Positions 7,992-15,438 of a DNA stretch of 25,982 nt are shown here, piece after piece. Position 1 is the stretch's first letter. Each line of letters starts with the position of its first letter. The stretch is from PWND01 sp964601515 (lineage in GTDB: Bacteria; Bacteroidota; Bacteroidia; Bacteroidales; UBA7960), in the NCBI GenBank assembly GCA_964601515.1, contig CAZRNU010000032.1, positions 1-25,982 on the forward strand, read 5' to 3'. The notes under the pieces are model-generated. The model saw only the letters and a program-made list of their open reading frames with translations. It did no database searches and was not told the DNA's origin. The position numbers and the translations under genes were made by a program.

Positions 7992-9308
7992 TTATTGACT
8001 TACCAATGGTACAGTAAAAGTAAATTCGGACCCAACACCCTGTTGACTTTCAAAGGTTATCTCACCACCTAATTTTTCAACAAATTCTTTGCAAATTTTC
8101 AGTCCTAGTCCACTGCCTTTTTCTTCATTTGTGCCGTATGTAGAGTGAAACAAATCTGAATTAAATAATTTCATTTTATCTTCATCCGAAATACCAACTC
8201 CATTATCTATAATTGAAATAACTGCATACTTTTCATTTTGAACAGCGGTAATACTTACTATCCCATCAGCCTTTGAATACTTAACGGAATTTGAAACAAG
8301 GTTTCTTATAATAGTATCAAGCATATTTTTATCAGCATATACTGAAATATCTTTATTTACTTCCGAATTAAGCGACACGCCTTTTTCTTTAGCACTTGCA
8401 GAAAAAAGTTCGATATTATCGTTTATAACTTCCAACAAATTTATACTTTGAGGGAAAAAGATATTTTTCCCTGATTGGCTTCTCGACCACATAAGGAGAT
8501 TATCAAGCAAGTTATTAATTTTTAATATACTGGCATCCATCTCACCAACTAGTTCGATAAGTTCTTGCTGAGACATTGACTTAATATCTCTTTTTATTAT
8601 TCTGGAAAAACTTGAAATAGAAGCAAAGGGATTTCTTAAATCGTGAGATATAATCGAAAAAAACTTATCCTTGCTTGAATTAATAGCCATAAGTTTTTTC
8701 TCAGATTTTAGTAAATTCTGATTTGCCTCATTAAGTTCTTTGTTGAGTAATTCAAGCTTTTGCTCGTGTTCACTTAGTTTAGTGTTTTTTTCAACCAGAT
8801 TCATATTTACCTTACTAATTTCAATCTGCTTTTCTTCAAGAATCTTTTTAGACTTAACAATAATTCTATAGCGGCTATATGATAATATTAGCAGCACTAT
8901 TGACATTATAGAGACTATAATTAAAAGATTTCTAGTTACTCTATATCTTTCAGACATAAGCTTTTCGACCTGATGTTCACTTTCACTAATTATTGATTTT
9001 TGATTAAGATTTTCCTTTTCCACCAACACTTTTACTTCAGCAATATGTTGAAGAATCTTGCTACAAAATATACTGTCATTTAACAAACCGGGCTTAAGTT
9101 TATATTGATAATCCAAAACAAAATTTACAAGAGAATCAGCATAAATCTGAATTAAACCATAATAATTATTACTCTCATTGCTTAGTGAATCTATAGCCTC
9201 TCCATATTCATCTGAACTATCATCATTTGCATCAAATTCAAAGGAATACAATTTGCCATTTAACAAAAACAATACTATTAGAAAAACAAACCCTACTTTA
9301 AGTTTCAT
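7992..9308 (-). CDS. Membrane sensor histidine kinase (orphan)
   Basis: A 438-aa kinase counted from ATG 9308. An in-frame ATG at 9401 exists, but the internal start gives a clean signal peptide (MKLKVGFVFLIVLFLLNGKLYS) and the upstream segment is AT-rich intergenic-like sequence. Order: signal peptide; short acidic extracytoplasmic region (about 24-125) without evident TPRs; one membrane helix (about 127-145); coiled coil (150-210); HisKA with phosphoacceptor His222 in ISHDLRNPF; HATPase with N-box (RNLVSNSVKYS, Asn336/Asn340), G1 (DNGVGIS, Asp368) and G2 (GSGLGL, 398-402). All catalytic boxes are intact. No response regulator is adjacent. The gene is divergent from nrfHA, which raises but does not prove a link to nitrite or anaerobic regulation. 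Confidence 0.9.
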   Translation of the reverse strand: MKLKVGFVFLIVLFLLNGKLYSFEFDANDDSSDEYGEAIDSLSNESNNYYGLIQIYADSLVNFVLDYQYKLKPGLLNDSIFCSKILQHIAEVKVLVEKENLNQKSIISESEHQVEKLMSERYRVTRNLLIIVSIMSIVLLILSYSRYRIIVKSKKILEEKQIEISKVNMNLVEKNTKLSEHEQKLELLNKELNEANQNLLKSEKKLMAINSSKDKFFSIISHDLRNPFASISSFSRIIKRDIKSMSQQELIELVGEMDASILKINNLLDNLLMWSRSQSGKNIFFPQSINLLEVINDNIELFSASAKEKGVSLNSEVNKDISVYADKNMLDTIIRNLVSNSVKYSKADGIVSITAVQNEKYAVISIIDNGVGISDEDKMKLFNSDLFHSTYGTNEEKGSGLGLKICKEFVEKLGGEITFESQQGVGSEFTFTVPLVSQ

Positions 9309-9364
9309 AATACTAAGTATTTCGACATTGCAAAAATAATAACAAAAACAAAACAAAATAAATA

Positions 9365-9378
9365 ATATCAATTGATAT
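9365..9378. promoter_or_regulatory. Perfect 14-bp palindrome, candidate operator
   Basis: ATATCAATTGATAT is a perfect inverted repeat in the intergenic region between the divergent kinase and nrfH. It lies 57 bp ahead of the kinase start and about 84 bp ahead of the nrfH -33 element. A dimeric regulator could bind it. AT-rich sequence makes chance palindromes common, so this is tentative. Confidence 0.3.
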
Positions 9379-9433
9379 CGAAACAATATATATAATTGCA
9401 TTAAAATATCAAACTTTAATATGGAAAATATTC

Positions 9434-9479
9434 TTGTTACAACAAAAATATTAATAAATGATTTGTTGATTCAAAACAA
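9434..9479. promoter_or_regulatory. Two TTGTT...AACAA inverted repeats ahead of nrfH
   Basis: TTGTT-N2-AACAA (9434-9445) and TTGTT-N7-AACAA (9463-9479) share half-sites with different spacers. The second overlaps the predicted -33 element of the nrfH promoter, where a bound protein would control transcription. They do not match the canonical FNR site TTGAT-N4-ATCAA. The regulator is unknown and the call is tentative. Confidence 0.3.
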
Positions 9480-9492
9480 TTACATATATTTG
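9462..9492 (+). promoter_or_regulatory. Predicted nrfHA promoter
   Basis: TTTG at 9462-9465 and TATATTTG at 9485-9492 are separated by exactly 19 bp, matching the Bacteroidota housekeeping promoter (TTTG, spacer about 19-21, TAnnTTTG). The predicted start of transcription is near 9499, giving a leader of about 26 nt before the nrfH ATG at 9525. Confidence 0.7.
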
Positions 9493-9524
9493 AGTACTCA
9501 TTTTCTTATATAAAAAACGTCAGA

Positions 9525-10112
9525 ATGATAAAGAAATTTGTTTCGTTTTTTATCCCACCGGATAGCTGGAAAACTGCCGTAGCAGTTATCTTAGGAATTT
9601 TAACTGGATTTTTCATCCTAATTATTCATGTATCAAACGCTTCTTCATATCTTTCTGATGATCCAAAAACTTGCATAAATTGTCATGTAATGTATCCTCA
9701 CTATGCATCCTGGTCAAAAAGCAGTCATCAGGCTTCAGCGACTTGTGTTGACTGTCATGTTCCAAATGATAATATTTTCAGAAAATATGCATTTAAGGCA
9801 AAAGATGGGTTTATGCATTCGACGTATTTTACATTTCGTTGGGAACCTCAGGTTTTGAAGATCAAATCAGCAGGCACACAGGTTGTTCAGGAAAACTGTA
9901 TTAGATGTCATTTAAGGCAAGTAGATATGGTTCAAATAGTTGAAGTAACAAGAGATATGGCAAATCGCGGTGACGGAAAATTGTGTTGGGAATGTCACAG
10001 GGAAACGCCACATGGAACAGTAAAAAGTTTATCATCATCACCACATTCTGTTGTTGAAAGGCTTCCAACAGTTTTGCCTGCATGGCTTGAACAGTTTATG
10101 AATAAAGAATAA
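9525..10112 (+). CDS. nrfH: Cytochrome c nitrite reductase small subunit NrfH
   Basis: Membrane-anchored tetraheme cytochrome of the NapC/NirT family (195 aa) that takes electrons from menaquinol and passes them to NrfA in the periplasm. One N-terminal membrane helix (about 16-38) is followed by four CxxCH haem sites: CINCH (50-54), CVDCH (74-78), CIRCH (125-129) and CWECH (154-158). Haem 1 is in a CxxCHxM context (Met56), the unusual arrangement in which methionine ligates haem 1 in NrfH. nrfA follows after a 63-bp gap on the same strand, giving the standard nrfHA unit. The start ATG 9525 follows a strong promoter. Confidence 0.96.
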   Translation: MIKKFVSFFIPPDSWKTAVAVILGILTGFFILIIHVSNASSYLSDDPKTCINCHVMYPHYASWSKSSHQASATCVDCHVPNDNIFRKYAFKAKDGFMHSTYFTFRWEPQVLKIKSAGTQVVQENCIRCHLRQVDMVQIVEVTRDMANRGDGKLCWECHRETPHGTVKSLSSSPHSVVERLPTVLPAWLEQFMNKE

Positions 10113-10175
10113 ATCAAATTAGTTGTATTGTAAAAATATTTTCCGCATCGATATTTTAACTTTAAATATTCATTT

Positions 10176-11630
10176 ATGAAAAGCATTAGAGAACTCACAA
10201 AAGAAAAGCCATGGTTAAACTGGGTAATATTTTTTATTACAGTGATTGTGGTTTTTATAATTGGATTATTTGCTGCATCAATTGTAGAAAGGCGCAGTGA
10301 AGCTCAGTTGTATTTCCAGATGGTACAGCCTATTCCCGACTGGGAGCCAGATAATGCAGTATGGGGTGAAAACTTTCCAAGGCAATATCAATCATACATT
10401 AAAACTTTAGATACAACTTATGCCAGCAAATATCATGGTTCTGCAATGATAGACTATTTAGCAAAATACCCGGAACTTGTAGTAATGTGGGCCGGTTATG
10501 CATTTTCACGAGATTATAATCAGGGTCGTGGGCATTATTATTCAGTTAGTGATGTTCAAAATACACTTCGAACAGGAGTACCACAACCGGGAACCTGCTG
10601 GACCTGTAAAAGTACCGATGTACCCAGATTAATGAATGAGATTGGAGTTGAACAGTTTTATTCATCCAAATGGGCTGAAATTGGTCCTGAAATAAAGCAT
10701 CCCATTGGATGTCAGGATTGTCATGATCCAAAAACCATGAATTTAAGAATTACAAGACCTGCTTTAGTTGAAGCTTTTGCTAGAAGAGGAGAAGATATTT
10801 CCAAGGCTACACTTCAAGAAATGAGATCATTGGTTTGTGCCCAATGCCATGTTGAGTATTATTTTAAGGGGCCGGGAACATATTTAACATTTCCGTGGGA
10901 TGAAGGACTTACTGCGGAAAGTATGGAGTCGTATTTAGATAAAGTAGGACATGTTGATTGGGTACATGCATTAAGCAAAGCGCCGATGATAAAGACACAA
11001 CACCCTGATTATGAATTATTTAAAACCGGCATTCATGCAAAAAGAGGAGTAAGTTGTGCCGACTGCCATATGCCATATATGCGAGAAGGCGGCGTAAAAT
11101 TTACTGATCATCATATTTCAAGTCCTTTAGACAATATAGCAAATAGTTGTCAGGTTTGCCACCGTGAAGGAGAGGCAGAATTAAGGGCAAATGTTTATGA
11201 GATACAATCCAGAACTGCCGAATTAAGAAGAATTGCTGAGGTAAACCTTGCAACTGTTCACATTGAAGCAAAACACGCTTGGGATAATGGAGCAAAAGAA
11301 TCTGATATGAAAGAGATCCTTCAACTAATAAGACATGCTCAATGGAGATGGGATTTTATTGCAGCATCAAACGGTATGGGATTTCATTCGCCGGGAGAAT
11401 CGTTAAGAGTATTGGGAACATCTATTCAAAAAGCTAATGAAGCAAGAATATTACTTGCAACTTTGTTTGGAAAAAACGGATGGGAATACCCGGTTAAATT
11501 ACCTGATATTTCTACTAAGGAAAAAGCTCAGAAATACATTGGACTAGATATGGAAAAGCTACGTCAGGAAAAAAAGGAATTTAAAACTAATACTCTTCCT
11601 GCTTGGTTAACACAACAAGGTAGTATATAA
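10176..11630 (+). CDS. nrfA: Cytochrome c552 nitrite reductase catalytic subunit NrfA
   Basis: Periplasmic pentahaem enzyme that reduces nitrite to ammonium with six electrons, as in respiratory ammonification (DNRA). It is 484 aa. A hydrophobic N-terminal segment (about 15-36) is an uncleaved anchor or signal. The active-site haem is bound by CWTCK (141-145), with Lys as the distinctive axial ligand. Four CxxCH sites follow: 179-183, 221-225, 294-298 and 325-329. Active-site residues can be matched to E. coli NrfA: Arg118 (GRGH), Tyr228 (CHVEYYF) and His276 (KTQHP). Calcium-site residues Glu227, Lys273 and Gln275 are also kept. It is complete and probably active. It pairs with nrfH just upstream, and an intrinsic terminator follows. 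Confidence 0.97.
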   Translation: MKSIRELTKEKPWLNWVIFFITVIVVFIIGLFAASIVERRSEAQLYFQMVQPIPDWEPDNAVWGENFPRQYQSYIKTLDTTYASKYHGSAMIDYLAKYPELVVMWAGYAFSRDYNQGRGHYYSVSDVQNTLRTGVPQPGTCWTCKSTDVPRLMNEIGVEQFYSSKWAEIGPEIKHPIGCQDCHDPKTMNLRITRPALVEAFARRGEDISKATLQEMRSLVCAQCHVEYYFKGPGTYLTFPWDEGLTAESMESYLDKVGHVDWVHALSKAPMIKTQHPDYELFKTGIHAKRGVSCADCHMPYMREGGVKFTDHHISSPLDNIANSCQVCHREGEAELRANVYEIQSRTAELRRIAEVNLATVHIEAKHAWDNGAKESDMKEILQLIRHAQWRWDFIAASNGMGFHSPGESLRVLGTSIQKANEARILLATLFGKNGWEYPVKLPDISTKEKAQKYIGLDMEKLRQEKKEFKTNTLPAWLTQQGSI

Positions 11631-11656
11631 TCCTATTAACAAAAAGATAATAAAAG

Positions 11657-11687
11657 GCTGTATCTAACTTTGGGTACAGCATTTTTT
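11657..11687. terminator. Bidirectional intrinsic terminator between nrfA and folC
   Basis: GCTGTA (11657-11662) pairs with TACAGC (11675-11680) over a 12-nt loop. On the plus strand it is followed by ATTTTTT, which fits termination of nrfHA. On the minus strand the stem is followed by CTTTTATT and sits just past the folC stop, so it may serve both convergent units. Confidence 0.75.
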
Positions 11688-12981
11688 ATATAACCTCAGC
11701 AACAACAAATGTGCTTCCGCCAACAAAGACAAGATCATTTGAATTAGCGCTTTTTAGAGCAAGATTATAAGCTTCTCTAACAGAATTACATGCTATTCCT
11801 GATAATCCTGAATCAACAGCATTTTTATATAATGTTTCTACACTTAATCCTCTAGGAACATCGGGCTTACAAAAATAATAAGATGCATCTTGCGGTAATA
11901 ACTTTAGTGTAGAGTTAATATCTTTATCATCAACCATTCCAAGTATAAAGTGGAGTTTATCATAATTAATATTTCTGATAGCATTCATAGTAATTGTTAA
12001 ACCATCAATATTATGTCCGGTATCAAAAAGAACTCTTGGATTTTCACCTACAATTTGCCATCTACCTTCAAAACCGGTATTTTCAATAACATTTTTAAGC
12101 CCCTCTGAGATATCACTTTCTGAAACTTTATACTTAGAAAATTTATTCATGATGTTTATTGCGGCTAATGCTGTAATTATATTCTCCTGTTGATATGGCC
12201 CCCATAATCCACATAAATAGCTTTTCTCTATATCATCTATAATTAAATGAACTTTCATGTAATACCTTCTATTTTCAAAAACAATATCTGAGCTTATTAG
12301 ATTGCATATATCAGTTGCATAAAACAATTTACTTTTACATTCAGAAGCTTTTAATTCAAAAACTTTGGCTGTTTCTTCCTGTTTACGACCTATTACAACA
12401 GGAATGTTCGGTTTAATAATTCCTGCTTTTTCGAATGCAATTTTATTCAAAGTATCACCAAGGAAAGCTGTATGATCTAGCCCTATATTTGTAATAATTG
12501 AAATCTCCGGACTAATAATATTTGTAGAATCAAGTCTCCCTCCCATTCCGGTTTCAATTACAGCAATATCAACATTTTCGTTGGCAAAATATTCAAAAGC
12601 AAGCGAGATTGCCATTTCGAAAAAAGAAGGTTTTAATTTTTCAAAGAAAAGCTTATGTTGATTTACAAAATCGACAACATAGCTTTCCGATATCATTTCA
12701 CCATTTATTCTAAATCTTTCACGAAAATCTCTAAGGTGAGGAGAAGTTGTTAGTCCGGTTTTATAACCGGTCTGTTGCAGCATAGAAGCAATCAGGTTTG
12801 AAACCGATCCCTTTCCATTTGTACCTGCTATATGAATTGATGGGAATTTTTTTTCAGGGTGGCCGAAATACTCACTAAGCTTAATAGTATTATCAAGGTT
12901 GGCTTTATAAGCAGCAGCGCCGATACGGTGAAAAACCGGCAATTGACTTTGAAGATAATCAATAGTTTGCTTATAATTCAT
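11686..12981 (-). CDS. folC: Bifunctional folylpolyglutamate / dihydrofolate synthase
   Basis: ATP-dependent ligase adding glutamate to dihydropteroate and/or to folates, in the cytoplasm. It is 431 aa from ATG 12981; the TTG codon directly before it (12984) is not needed. Family markers: P-loop GTNGKGS (53-59), the SPHLRDFRERFRING segment of the omega/folate loop, IETGMGGRLDSTN, the NIGLDHTAFLG motif, and FDTGHNIDG in the C-terminal Mur-ligase domain. Length and motif order are normal. Whether it has both activities cannot be read from sequence. It lies 15 bp after tonB, as last gene of the exbB-exbD-tonB-folC run, although its role is unrelated. Confidence 0.93.
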   Translation of the reverse strand: MNYKQTIDYLQSQLPVFHRIGAAAYKANLDNTIKLSEYFGHPEKKFPSIHIAGTNGKGSVSNLIASMLQQTGYKTGLTTSPHLRDFRERFRINGEMISESYVVDFVNQHKLFFEKLKPSFFEMAISLAFEYFANENVDIAVIETGMGGRLDSTNIISPEISIITNIGLDHTAFLGDTLNKIAFEKAGIIKPNIPVVIGRKQEETAKVFELKASECKSKLFYATDICNLISSDIVFENRRYYMKVHLIIDDIEKSYLCGLWGPYQQENIITALAAINIMNKFSKYKVSESDISEGLKNVIENTGFEGRWQIVGENPRVLFDTGHNIDGLTITMNAIRNINYDKLHFILGMVDDKDINSTLKLLPQDASYYFCKPDVPRGLSVETLYKNAVDSGLSGIACNSVREAYNLALKSANSNDLVFVGGSTFVVAEVI

Positions 12982-12996
12982 CAAACTATACTTATA

Positions 12997-13815
12997 TTAA
13001 TTGATGCGAATAAAGTTATAGGTTATTGTACCTGTTTGTTCTTCAGGGGCATCTTGTTTAAGGTCGAATCTAGCTTTTCTGGCAGCTTCTTCAGCGAGAG
13101 TCCAAAGAGTTCTGTCAGTTGCAGTAGTTCCCCTTGCTCCGGCTGTAGCTCTTGTAACTTGTCCGTTTCTGTTAACAGTAATAGTTACCACCACCCTACC
13201 TTGTGCCGAGGTAGTATAATCAGGGATTGGCAAATAATTTGCTTTTCTACCGGAAAGGTTGAAATCAACACCCCCACCTTTACCACTGCCATCGTAAGAA
13301 TCTCCATCCGGAACTCCGGTTGGTTTTCCTTGCGCACCTTCACCTTCAGTATTACCCTGATTTTGCTGAGTAGTACTTCTATCATCTCTTCCCGGGAACA
13401 ATGCCCTGGGATCTACTACCGGCTTGGCTTCTTCTTCAGTTTGCTTTGCCTCTTCCTGTGAAGGTTTAGTTTCAGGCTGAGGTTTAGTTTCAGGTTGCGG
13501 CCTAGGTCTGGGTTCAGGTTTTGCTTTTGTTTCAGGCAGAGTAACACTTTCTTCCGTTGTTTGAGTAGCAATATCTTCCTGTTGAGAAGAAGTTGCTGGT
13601 TGTGCAGAAGAAGGAGTAGGCAAAGGAGCTGAAAATGGAGTTTTGTCTCCAAATCCATGTTCTGTATATCCTAAAGCAACAAGAACACCTTCTTCTTCAG
13701 GCAAAGGAAGTGGTGTTTTTAAGCTAGTGAAAATTAAAAAGATTAAAATAAGAACATTGAATATGATTGTGCCAATCAATGCCCTATTTTTGTCTTTTTT
13801 ACCGTTGGTTTCCAT
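12997..13815 (-). CDS. TonB-family energy transducer
   Basis: Periplasm-spanning protein that couples the ExbBD proton-driven motor to outer-membrane TonB-dependent receptors. It is 272 aa. An N-terminal membrane helix (about 12-30) is followed by a Pro/Glu/Lys-rich linker with repeats of the type PRPQPETKPQPETKP, then a Gly/Asn/Gln-rich hinge, and a C-terminal TonB domain (about 190-272) containing GRVVVTITVNRNGQV and ending TITYNFIRIN. The linker is strongly periodic and low in complexity, normal for the family. It lies 5 bp after exbD and 15 bp before folC, all on the same strand. Confidence 0.88.
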   Translation of the reverse strand: METNGKKDKNRALIGTIIFNVLILIFLIFTSLKTPLPLPEEEGVLVALGYTEHGFGDKTPFSAPLPTPSSAQPATSSQQEDIATQTTEESVTLPETKAKPEPRPRPQPETKPQPETKPSQEEAKQTEEEAKPVVDPRALFPGRDDRSTTQQNQGNTEGEGAQGKPTGVPDGDSYDGSGKGGGVDFNLSGRKANYLPIPDYTTSAQGRVVVTITVNRNGQVTRATAGARGTTATDRTLWTLAEEAARKARFDLKQDAPEEQTGTITYNFIRIN

Positions 13816-13820
13816 TGTAA

Positions 13821-14234
13821 TTATCTTTGAGGTTGAGTAGCCAAAATAACCTTGTGTTTGGTATTATATTGAGCATTTATTTTATTCACAACATCAATTA
13901 TGCTAACTATGTTTTGTATAGGAACTGATTTGTCGCTTCTTAGCACCACTGAAGCTTCAGTCTCGTTTCCTATTTTGCCGGTAAGCCCAGAATAAAGATT
14001 ATTAAGATCAACCGGAATATCTTCAAGAAAAATCTGAGCTGCGTCATCAACATAAAGAGTAACAGATTGTTTAGCCATAGTGCGACTTTCACTAGATGGT
14101 AAAAGAAGCTTTATAGCATTTGGAGCAACCAATGTTGAAGTAAGCATGAAGAAAATTAACAAAAGAAAAACGAGGTCAGACATGGATGCCATGTTAAACT
14201 CAGCTTTTCTGGTATTTCTTGGTTTAATTGCCAT
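13821..14234 (-). CDS. exbD: Biopolymer transport protein ExbD/TolR
   Basis: Inner-membrane component of the TonB-coupled proton motor, 137 aa. The single membrane helix (about 18-37, SDLVFLLLIFFMLTSTLV) carries Asp20 at the position of the proton-carrying Asp25 of E. coli ExbD. The periplasmic domain ends with the alternating beta/alpha pattern VVLRSDKSVPIQNIVSIID, as in the ExbD/TolR family. It follows exbB by 12 bp and precedes tonB by 5 bp, which favours ExbD over TolR. Confidence 0.92.
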   Translation of the reverse strand: MAIKPRNTRKAEFNMASMSDLVFLLLIFFMLTSTLVAPNAIKLLLPSSESRTMAKQSVTLYVDDAAQIFLEDIPVDLNNLYSGLTGKIGNETEASVVLRSDKSVPIQNIVSIIDVVNKINAQYNTKHKVILATQPQR

Positions 14235-14246
14235 ATCAGTTTTATA

Positions 14247-14951
14247 TTAAGATGCAGGTTCGTGTAATAAATCCATAAATTCGGTAGCTCTAGCTTCCAA
14301 GATAAAGATCAGTTTTTCTATTTTAGAAACAAGAATGTTGTAGCAGATATATGCAATAATACCAACAACAAGACCGGCAATAGTAGTAACCATTGCTTCA
14401 TATATTCCACCAGCCAGCAAAGAGATATCGATGTTATTGCCTGCCATAGACATATTATAAAAAGCCCTAACCATTCCTATAACAGTACCAAGGAAACCAA
14501 TCATAGGAGCAGCACCTGCAACAGTAGAAAGGAAGGCTATATTTTTCTCGAGCTTAGCCACTTCTAATTTACCAACATTTTCGATAGCAGCATTAATATC
14601 ATTAAGCGGGCGGCCAATTCTCACAACACCCTTAGCTATCATTTTAGATATAGGTGATGTATTGTTTTTACAAAGGGCTTTAGCACTGTCTATTCTACCC
14701 TCATAAATAAAATCTCTGATATTATTCATAAAGTTAGTTTCATCGTTTGATGCTCTTCTAATAGCGAAATATCGTTCAATAAATATATATATTGCAACTA
14801 TGAGCAAAATTGCCAAAGGAATCATAACTATACCACCTTTTACGGCAAGATTAAGCAATGATAATGTTTCGTGTGTTGGCATAGCTTCTGCGGCATCTGT
14901 TAGTTGATCCGCAGTAGAAAGCTGAACTTGAAGTAGGATTAAATTAAGCAT
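14247..14951 (-). CDS. exbB: Biopolymer transport protein ExbB / MotA-TolQ-ExbB channel
   Basis: Proton-channel subunit of the ExbBD-TonB complex, 234 aa. Three membrane segments are visible: about 35-62 (GIVMIPLAILLIVAIYIF), about 140-165 (the family-typical AGAAPMIGFLGTVIGMVRAF) and about 180-212 (MVTTIAGLVVGIIAYI). The conserved GFLGTV and TTIAGLVVG motifs with polar pore-lining Thr are kept. It begins at ATG 14951 and is the first gene of exbB-exbD-tonB-folC. Confidence 0.93.
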   Translation of the reverse strand: MLNLILLQVQLSTADQLTDAAEAMPTHETLSLLNLAVKGGIVMIPLAILLIVAIYIFIERYFAIRRASNDETNFMNNIRDFIYEGRIDSAKALCKNNTSPISKMIAKGVVRIGRPLNDINAAIENVGKLEVAKLEKNIAFLSTVAGAAPMIGFLGTVIGMVRAFYNMSMAGNNIDISLLAGGIYEAMVTTIAGLVVGIIAYICYNILVSKIEKLIFILEARATEFMDLLHEPAS

Positions 14952-15011
14952 GAATTTTATCAGATTTTAATTATTACTATTAACTCAAAATCGTATATTT
15001 TATTACCCGTA

Positions 15012-15019
15012 CAAAATTA
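15012..15019 (-). promoter_or_regulatory. Candidate -7 box for exbB operon
   Basis: The minus-strand octamer TAATTTTG fits TAnnTTTG and lies 60 bp ahead of the exbB ATG. No TTTG was found at the expected upstream distance, so support is weak. Apart from this and the csp terminator, the 182-bp interval 14952-15133 shows nothing else. Confidence 0.3.
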
Positions 15020-15079
15020 ATAATTGTTTTGTTTGCTTGAAAAAATACCGATATTTATTATTGTTATACGTTAATAAAT

Positions 15080-15108
15080 AAAAAAGGCTGCATAACAGCA
15101 GCCTTTTT
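15080..15108 (-). terminator. Intrinsic terminator of the cold-shock gene
   Basis: GGCTGC (15086-15091) and GCAGCC (15098-15103) form a perfect 6-bp GC-rich stem with a 6-nt loop. On the minus strand it is followed by a T-rich tract (TTTTTTATTTA) and lies about 30 bp past the csp stop. Flanking A and T runs on both sides make it structurally bidirectional. Confidence 0.85.
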
Positions 15109-15133
15109 GACTTAAACTTCCAAATAATATGTA

Positions 15134-15325
15134 TTAAAGGAGTTTAACTTTAGCAGCATTTAACCCCTTTCTACCTTCTTCCAACTCAAATGATACTTCA
15201 TCGCCATCTTGAATCTGGTCTATAAGTCCTGATACGTGTACGAAAAATTCTTTTTCTGACTCATTCTCTTTAATAAAACCATATCCTTTAGTTTTGTTAA
15301 AGAATTTAACAGTTCCTTGTTTCAT
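15134..15325 (-). CDS. Cold-shock domain protein (CspA family)
   Basis: A 63-aa single OB-fold RNA/DNA-binding protein that acts as an RNA chaperone in the cytoplasm. The RNP1 motif is KGYGFI (13-18) and RNP2 is FFVHV (27-31). The N-terminal KQGTVKFFNKTKGYGFI and the C-terminal EEGRKGLNAAKVKLL are typical of the family, and the length is normal (about 63-70 aa). It is monocistronic: it has a candidate promoter box 44 bp upstream and a strong terminator downstream. The predicted leader is short (about 37 nt), unlike the long thermosensing leader of E. coli cspA. Confidence 0.95.
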   Translation of the reverse strand: MKQGTVKFFNKTKGYGFIKENESEKEFFVHVSGLIDQIQDGDEVSFELEEGRKGLNAAKVKLL

Positions 15326-15368
15326 AAAATTTAAAAAAATAATGTTGATAAAAATTTAAATAACGCCG

Positions 15369-15376
15369 CAAAGGTA
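15369..15376 (-). promoter_or_regulatory. Candidate -7 box for csp
   Basis: The minus-strand octamer TACCTTTG matches TAnnTTTG and lies 44 bp ahead of the csp start, predicting transcription from about 15362. No convincing TTTG is found about 19 bp further upstream. Confidence 0.55.
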
Positions 15377-15438
15377 GGTGTTTTTTTTATATTCGGAGGA
15401 ATTTTTTTCCAAATATCAAAAAAAAATTAAAACGAAGT

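Noticed and set aside
9309..9401. Longer kinase N-terminus from ATG 9401
   Set aside because: The 31 extra residues precede a perfect signal peptide and would run through AT-rich palindromic intergenic sequence.
9463..9479. Canonical FNR/CRP site ahead of nrfH
   Set aside because: The half-sites do not match TTGAT-N4-ATCAA or TGTGA-N6-TCACA; only a generic inverted repeat is supported.
12859..13461. 200-codon plus-strand reading frame opposite folC and tonB
   Set aside because: It is antisense to two clear genes, is Ser/Ile/Cys-rich with no domain, and arises from the codon bias and repeats of the TonB linker.
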